A stretch of 11,441 bases of DNA from Burkholderia sp. (lineage in GTDB: Bacteria > Pseudomonadota > Gammaproteobacteria > Burkholderiales > Burkholderiaceae): positions 1 through 11,441 of the forward strand of contig JAQGMD010000342.1 of the NCBI GenBank assembly GCA_028292565.1. Reading direction: 5' to 3'. Below, piece after piece: positions 7,711 to 11,441 of the stretch (positions within the stretch are counted from its first letter, which is position 1; every line of letters starts with the position of its first letter). The position numbers and the translations under genes were made by a program. The notes below the pieces were generated by a model. The model ran no database searches. It was given only the letters and a program-made list of their open reading frames with translations, and was not told the DNA's origin.

Positions 7711-7731
7711 AAGTTCGGTTTTTACGAACTT
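7711..7731. repeat. 7-bp inverted repeat (AAGTTCG/CGAACTT) in the ftsH leader
   Basis: AAGTTCG at 7711-7717 and CGAACTT at 7725-7731 form a perfect dyad around a 7-base loop (GTTTTTA). The right arm overlaps the possible TTGTCG -35 box at 7730-7735, so it is placed where an operator for a gene-proximal promoter would be. It could equally be an mRNA hairpin. Which applies cannot be told from sequence alone. Confidence 0.5.
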
Positions 7732-7850
7732 GTCGTGCTGGTTTATTCGCTTTTTAAATAATCCGGTAAATAGTATCCTACGGCTTACGCTAACCGGCTG
7801 TTCTGCGAATTGGATCGCAAAAGAGCCGGGCGAAGTTGTCATCCTTAATT

Positions 7851-7856
7851 AAGGAG
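7851..7856 (+). promoter_or_regulatory. ftsH ribosome binding site fixing a GTG start
   Basis: AAGGAG lies 5 bases before the GTG at 7862-7864 and decides the start in the absence of a nearby ATG. Its first four bases are the right half of the palindrome CCTTAATTAAGG at 7843-7854, so a short CCTT/AAGG stem with an AATT loop could partly occlude it. Confidence 0.8.
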
Positions 7857-7861
7857 CCTTA

Positions 7862-9730
7862 GTGAATCCAAAACATAAACAAACTGCGATCTGGGCGGCG
7901 GTCTTCTTCGCCGTCTTCATCGCGTTCAGTCAATTTGCCAATCGGACTCCGGCATCGAATGCCGCGCCGATCGCCTATTCCGACTTCCTCGCCGAAGTAA
8001 AGGCGCAGAAGATCAAGGAAGTCACCATCATGGACGAGAAGATCGTCGCGGTGACGACTAACGGCCAGGTGCTGAAGACGACCGCGACCATGCTTGATCG
8101 CGGTTTGATCAATGACCTGATCGACAGCGGCGTCAAGTTCGACGTCAAGCATCCGGAAGGTCCGTCCTTCCTGTCGCAGCTCTTTATCTCCTGGTTCCCG
8201 ATGTTGTTGCTGGTCGGCGTGTGGATATTCTTCATGCGCAGGTCGCAGGGCGGGGGCAAAGGTGGCCTGCTGTCCATCGGCAAATCCAAAGCACGCATGC
8301 TGGATGAAAAATCCAACCTGGTGACATTCGCCGATGTGGCGGGATGTGACGAGGCCAAGGAAGAAGTGGCCGAGATCGTCGAGTTCCTGCGCGATCCGAC
8401 CAAGTTCCAGCAACTTGGCGGCCGCATTCCGAAAGGCGTGTTGATGGTCGGTCCTCCGGGTACCGGTAAGACCTTGCTGGCGCGCGCTATTGCAGGCGAA
8501 GCCAAGGTGCCGTTCTTCACGATCTCCGGGTCGGACTTCGTTGAAATGTTTGTAGGTGTCGGCGCATCGCGAGTACGCGATATGTTCGAAACCGCAAAAC
8601 AGCACTCGCCTTGCATTATATTCATCGACGAAATCGATGCGGTCGGACGTTCACGCGGTACCGGCATGGGCGGCGGTAACGACGAACGCGAACAGACACT
8701 CAACCAGATGCTGGTGGAGATGGACGGTTTCGACGGTAATTCCGGGGTCATCGTGATTGCCGCAACCAACCGTGCCGACGTGCTTGATAAAGCACTGTTG
8801 CGCCCGGGCCGTTTCGACCGCCAGGTGATGGTTGGCTTGCCGGATATCCGTGGACGTGAGCAGATCCTGCATGTCCATATGCGCAAGGTGCCCGTCGCCA
8901 AGGATGTACAGGCGGATGTGCTGGCGCGTGGTACGCCGGGCTTCTCCGGCGCTGATCTGGCGAACCTGGTCAACGAATCGGCATTGTTCGCCGCACGTCG
9001 CAACAAGCGCTTCGTCGATATGCAGGACTTCGAAGATGCGAAGGACAAGATCATCATGGGTCCGGAACGCAAATCGGCGGTCATGCGCGAGGAAGAGCGT
9101 CGCAACACGGCGTATCACGAGTCGGGCCATGCCGTGGTGGCAAAGCTGCTGCCGAAGGCGGACCCTGTACACAAGGTCACCATCATGCCGCGCGGTTATG
9201 CACTTGGCCTGACCTGGCAGTTGCCCGAGCATGATCGTGTCAACATGTACAAGGACAAGATGCTGGAAGACATCTCCATCCTGTTTGGCGGCCGTATCGC
9301 CGAAGAAATCTTCATGGGCCAGATGTCCACCGGCGCATCGAACGATTTCGAGCGCGCGACCAAGATGGCACGTGCGATGGTGACGCGCTACGGCATGTCC
9401 GAATCGCTGGGCACCATGGTTTACGCCGACGACCAGGACCAGAACTTTGGCATGACGTCGAAATCGGTGTCTGAAGAAACGCAGCAAAGGGTCGACGATG
9501 AGATCCGTCGTATCCTTGACCAGCAATACGCGCTTGCGCGCAGCCTGCTGGAAGGGAACCGCGACAAGGTCGAAGCGATGGTAAAGGCGCTGCTCGAATG
9601 GGAAACCGTCGACGCAGACCAGGTCAACGACATCATGGCAGGTGTCGAGCCTCGCCAGCCGAAGTACACGATTGAGAAACGGCCGGGTCGCTCCGGTGAA
9701 GTCACGCCGAACGCGACTGCGCCGGCTTGA
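7862..9730 (+). CDS. ftsH: ATP-dependent zinc metalloprotease FtsH
   Basis: This is a 622-residue membrane-anchored AAA+ protease. It forms hexamers in the inner membrane and degrades misfolded membrane proteins and short-lived regulators on the cytoplasmic side. Membrane segments lie at about 8-26 and 104-125, flanking a short periplasmic domain. The AAA module has Walker A GPPGTGKT at 197-204, the pore motif F230-V231-G232, Walker B IIFIDEID at 252-259, and a second region of homology ending in RPGRFDRQ. The protease site is HESGH at 419-423, with D495 as the likely third zinc ligand. All key residues are present, so the enzyme should be active. Translation starts at GTG behind AAGGAG. The gene is monocistronic, with a sigma32-like promoter and an intrinsic terminator. 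The rlmE, folP and glmM genes that usually flank ftsH are absent, so this may be a paralogue. Confidence 0.97.
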   Translation: MNPKHKQTAIWAAVFFAVFIAFSQFANRTPASNAAPIAYSDFLAEVKAQKIKEVTIMDEKIVAVTTNGQVLKTTATMLDRGLINDLIDSGVKFDVKHPEGPSFLSQLFISWFPMLLLVGVWIFFMRRSQGGGKGGLLSIGKSKARMLDEKSNLVTFADVAGCDEAKEEVAEIVEFLRDPTKFQQLGGRIPKGVLMVGPPGTGKTLLARAIAGEAKVPFFTISGSDFVEMFVGVGASRVRDMFETAKQHSPCIIFIDEIDAVGRSRGTGMGGGNDEREQTLNQMLVEMDGFDGNSGVIVIAATNRADVLDKALLRPGRFDRQVMVGLPDIRGREQILHVHMRKVPVAKDVQADVLARGTPGFSGADLANLVNESALFAARRNKRFVDMQDFEDAKDKIIMGPERKSAVMREEERRNTAYHESGHAVVAKLLPKADPVHKVTIMPRGYALGLTWQLPEHDRVNMYKDKMLEDISILFGGRIAEEIFMGQMSTGASNDFERATKMARAMVTRYGMSESLGTMVYADDQDQNFGMTSKSVSEETQQRVDDEIRRILDQQYALARSLLEGNRDKVEAMVKALLEWETVDADQVNDIMAGVEPRQPKYTIEKRPGRSGEVTPNATAPA

Positions 9731-9755
9731 TTCCGCTCTGAAGCGAAAAAATTGA

Positions 9756-9793
9756 AAGGCCCTGCATCACTAACGTGGTGCAGGGCCTTTTTT
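9756..9793 (+). terminator. Intrinsic terminator of ftsH
   Basis: The arms AAGGCCCTGCATCAC (9756-9770) and GTGGTGCAGGGCCTT (9775-9789) form a 15-bp stem with one G-U pair and a TAAC loop. The final bases of the stem run into six T residues at 9788-9793. It lies 26 bases after the ftsH stop codon and is a strong Rho-independent terminator. Confidence 0.95.
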
Positions 9794-9809
9794 CTTTGGT
9801 GGACTTGAT

Positions 9810-9864
9810 GCAGGTTGCGTCATGCGCACCGTAACCACCCATCGGTGCGGATGGCGCAGCCTGC
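9810..9864. repeat. Long imperfect hairpin element of the GYAG family
   Basis: A 22-base arm at 9810-9831 starting GCAGGTTGCG pairs with 9843-9864 (CGGTGCGGATGG to CCTGC): 19 Watson-Crick pairs, two G-U pairs and one mismatch. The loop is 11 bases (9832-9842). Its core (GCGCACC facing GGTGCG) resembles the palindrome at 3641-3666. It lies beyond the ftsH terminator and has no T-run. Confidence 0.6.
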
Positions 9865-9890
9865 GCTTCAACCCATTTTTCAGGAAGTGC

Positions 9891-9927
9891 GTAGGTTGGG
9901 ATCTGCGGCGCGCGCGTTAATCCCAAC
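9891..9927 (+). repeat. GTAG-headed REP-like element, copy 1
   Basis: GTAG at 9891-9894 is followed by GTTGGGAT (9895-9902) and its inverted copy ATCCCAAC (9920-9927), then ATTCGG. The 17-base GC-rich loop is much larger than in the two neighbouring copies, as if extra sequence sits inside the foldback. Confidence 0.65.
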
Positions 9928-10016
9928 ATTCGGGCCTCATGCGACCGACGGCTACTATGCGTGTTGCGGTGTCAGGATATCGTCCAAGTCACACGGCAGC
10001 GGTTGTTTAAAGGTCT

Positions 10017-10044
10017 GAATGTTGGGATTGCATCCCAACCTACG
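10017..10044 (-). repeat. GTAG-headed REP-like element, copy 2
   Basis: On the minus strand this reads CGTAG, then GTTGGGAT, a 3-base loop, ATCCCAAC and ATTC. It is the inverse orientation of copy 1 with the same flanks. The stem arms lie at 10021-10028 and 10032-10039. Confidence 0.65.
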
Positions 10045-10068
10045 GGCCGTTGCATACATACGGGCGGT

Positions 10069-10091
10069 GCAGGTTGGGATGCAATCCCAGC
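10069..10091 (+). repeat. GCAG-headed REP-like element, copy 3 (degenerate)
   Basis: GCAG at 10069-10072 is followed by GTTGGGAT (10073-10080), a GCA loop, and ATCCCAGC (10084-10091), which pairs fully with one G-U pair. It faces copy 2 head to head. Between them a short direct repeat occurs: TACGGGCCGTTGCA at 10041-10054 and TACGGGCGGTGCA at 10059-10071. Confidence 0.6.
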
Positions 10092-10119
10092 GCTTAGAAC
10101 CTGGCAACGCGAAGACGCC

Positions 10120-10935
10120 TCACAAGTACTTCAACAACACTGCCGTCACATCATCATGCCGCTTCGTCCTCGGAAAGCGGCGACCCGACTCAGGATGCTT
10201 CTCACACAGGCGTATATGCTCGATCGCCTTGGTCAGCGACATGCTTTCAACCTGTTCAACGAACGACAGCAATTCGGGATGGCCGAGATAGCGCCGCAGT
10301 TCCATGAACCCGTCAGTAGCGGCGAACACGGTGACTTGCTCCGGAAGGTCCAGCTCAAACGAAAGAAAATCTTCCGGCCTGCGTTCGGCTGCGGAGACCA
10401 GCCAACCTTTGGCGTTGATGTCGAGCGCCTCGGCCTCCTTGCGCTTCATCTCCCGGCGCAGTGTCCTGAACTCCTCCGACTCAAAGCTGACGCCGCGCGC
10501 AAGCGCTTTCAGGAGCGCATCGCTCGCGCCCTGCTGTGCGGGAAGTATGCGTGTGTCGGTCAGCTCGACCGCTTCTCCGTGACGGCAAACCACCAGACTC
10601 ACATTCCCCGTGATCGCTGCTTCGAGCTTGTTGTCGCGGATCCGCCATAAGGCCAGGGCAGCGACCGGGCGGTTTGAAGATAATGTCGGCCAACGGTCGG
10701 ACAGCCGCGTACAGGCTTGTGCGGCCGCATCGGCCACGGAAAGGTCGAGCTCCCACAAGGTATCGAGCATGGTGTCCATTTCATGCACCAGCCAGTGGGC
10801 ATCCCGGTCCAACGGAGGGCCATCGGTGGACGTGGCTCCGTCCAGCAGCCAGAAGGTATCGCCTTTGAAGCCGAACAGGTCTTCGTTGTGGGGCGCTCCT
10901 GGCTTGGTATCCGTGCCAAATTGAATATTCAGCAA
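10120..10935 (-). CDS. Stand-alone PP2C-like protein phosphatase
   Basis: This is a 271-residue soluble protein with a divergent PPM/PP2C fold. The expected metal-binding aspartates are all visible: NED at 17-19, LLDGAT at 30-35 (D32), ATDG with D208, and HDDVT with D261/D262. A NVSLVV strand follows the ITG at the usual core position. Such enzymes remove phosphate from Ser/Thr of proteins using two Mn2+ or Mg2+ ions. The arginine usually found three residues before NED, which contacts phosphate, is alanine here (A14). Translation appears to start at TTG (10933-10935), the first usable start after an in-frame stop upstream. No kinase, STAS or FHA partner is nearby, so the substrate is unknown. 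It converges on ftsH. Family membership is likely; activity is an inference. Confidence 0.82.
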   Translation of the reverse strand: MLNIQFGTDTKPGAPHNEDLFGFKGDTFWLLDGATSTDGPPLDRDAHWLVHEMDTMLDTLWELDLSVADAAAQACTRLSDRWPTLSSNRPVAALALWRIRDNKLEAAITGNVSLVVCRHGEAVELTDTRILPAQQGASDALLKALARGVSFESEEFRTLRREMKRKEAEALDINAKGWLVSAAERRPEDFLSFELDLPEQVTVFAATDGFMELRRYLGHPELLSFVEQVESMSLTKAIEHIRLCEKHPESGRRFPRTKRHDDVTAVLLKYL

Positions 10936-11144
10936 GAGACGATCGCCTGATTCAGGTATTGGGCAGTTTCAAGGTCATCCGGGATAACGCCCTGCGGAGA
11001 CCGCAAATGACACGGGAACATTGTATGCGCGTCCGGAGACGCTGTGTTCATGAGCGGGAAGACGCCCCATGCGGCGGTTTCGGCATCGGGCTGCAACGCG
11101 GCCAACGCAGCAACGCGCCCGCTACGGCCAGCAAAATTGCCCAA
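10929..11144 (-). CDS. Possible small ORF coupled to the phosphatase gene
   Basis: An open frame ends with TGA at 10929-10931, overlapping the TTG start of the phosphatase by 7 bases (TTGCTGA). A TTG at 11142-11144 has AGGA five bases upstream and would give 71 residues; the frame stays open to 11243 for 104 residues from another TTG. The product has no motif, signal peptide or membrane segment that I recognise, and it resembles no family known to me. Codon use is G/C-biased at third positions like that of real neighbours, and the overlap would explain the TTG start by coupling. The competing plus-strand frame here is Cys/Arg-rich and looks non-coding. If this ORF is not real, 10936-11253 holds nothing I can identify. 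Confidence 0.25.
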   Translation of the reverse strand: MGNFAGRSGRVAALAALQPDAETAAWGVFPLMNTASPDAHTMFPCHLRSPQGVIPDDLETAQYLNQAIVSC

Positions 11145-11253
11145 CTTATTCCTGCGCGGGTCCTTATGTGTGAGGTAATGCGTGGTGAGTGGCTGTTTCG
11201 CGTAAAAATAGTTCCGGGTCATCCGATACGTTCTGAACGACAACGGAACTTAC

Positions 11254-11282
11254 TTGGCTGTATGGCCTCTGAAAGTTGTAAT
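11254..11282 (+). promoter_or_regulatory. Candidate sigma70 promoter for the DUF3617-like gene
   Basis: TTGGCT at 11254-11259 and TGTAAT at 11277-11282 are separated by 17 bases, matching consensus at 4 of 6 and 5 of 6 positions. Transcription would begin near 11289, about 20 bases before the ATG, just ahead of AGGAG at 11299-11303. Confidence 0.45.
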
Positions 11283-11308
11283 GGGATCAATTTCTTTCAG
11301 GAGATGCA

Positions 11309-11441
11309 ATGCGAAAAAAATATATTTCCATGGTTTTTGTTTCCATCTTCATGGCAACGGCCGTACAGGCAGCAGAGCACCGCATGCGCCCCGGATTGTG
11401 GGAAATGTCGACCACATCGGACCTGCTGCGGCTGGTCCCTC
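11309..11441 (+). CDS. Exported DUF3617-like protein, 5' part only
   Basis: Only the first 44 codons are inside the window. The ATG at 11309 follows AGGAG with 5-base spacing. The product begins with a Sec signal peptide: MRKK, a hydrophobic stretch at about 5-19, and a likely signal peptidase I site after VQA (residue 21). The mature start contains MRPGLWEMSTT, which resembles the RPGLWE(I/M) opening of DUF3617, a family of small periplasmic proteins of unknown function. An ATG five bases earlier is in a different frame, which codes for a Cys/Arg-rich product, and was not chosen. Assignment rests on this short motif. Confidence 0.65.
   Translation, partial: MRKKYISMVFVSIFMATAVQAAEHRMRPGLWEMSTTSDLLRLVP

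Noticed and set aside
7975..9108. Minus-strand 377-residue open frame, and another at 8651-9526, opposite ftsH
   Set aside because: ftsH is certain. The antisense products are Ser/Arg/Thr-rich or His-rich shadows without motifs.
9891..10091. Interpretation of the repeated GTTGGGAT elements as a CRISPR array
   Set aside because: Only three copies, alternating in orientation, with unequal spacing and variable loops, and no cas gene nearby.
10936..11441. Plus-strand frame open without a stop to the end of the window
   Set aside because: Its translation is rich in Cys and Arg and looks non-coding. It also conflicts with the DUF3617-like start, which has a good ribosome binding site and signal peptide in another frame.

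Overview
The window reads as an ordinary chromosomal segment of a GC-rich betaproteobacterium, most likely Burkholderiales and perhaps Oxalobacteraceae. The grounds are a DUF2863-type protein (a family I associate with that order), the style of the FtsH and SstT sequences, and high G/C at third codon positions. This placement comes from remembered family distributions, not from a search.

Layout, left to right. (1) 75-1841, minus: SulP anion transporter with a C-terminal STAS domain. (2) 1842-2152: divergent intergenic region holding an 18-bp inverted repeat that abuts both start codons and an inner inverted pair of GYAG-headed palindromes. (3) 2153-3607, plus: sugar-porter-like MFS transporter. 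(4) 3608-3682: short convergent gap with a perfect palindrome. (5) 3683-4885, minus: DUF2863 protein of unknown function. (6) 5068-6312, plus: SstT Na+/serine-threonine symporter, overlapping by one base (7) 6312-7538, plus: TIGR03862/HI0933-like flavoprotein. (8) 7539-7861: a 323-bp leader with a sigma32-like promoter and two inverted repeats. (9) 7862-9730, plus: FtsH AAA+ zinc protease, closed by a strong intrinsic terminator. (10) 9796-10119: a cluster of GYAG-type palindromes between convergent genes. (11) 10120-10935, minus: small stand-alone PP2C-like phosphatase with a TTG start, possibly preceded by a short coupled ORF. (12) 11309 to the window end, plus: start of an exported DUF3617-like protein.

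The genes do not form one pathway. Three are membrane transporters (inorganic anions; an unknown, probably organic, solute; serine/threonine). Only sstT and the flavoprotein gene look like an operon. The FtsH gene stands alone, outside the rlmE-ftsH-folP-glmM cluster typical of proteobacteria, and has its own heat-shock-like promoter, so it may be a second, stress-inducible copy.

I see no prophage, CRISPR array, toxin-antitoxin pair, transposase, tRNA or rRNA, and no clear new system. The most interesting material is intergenic: palindromes with GTAG/GCAG heads at three loci, the mirrored leaders of the two divergent transporters, and the structured ftsH leader.
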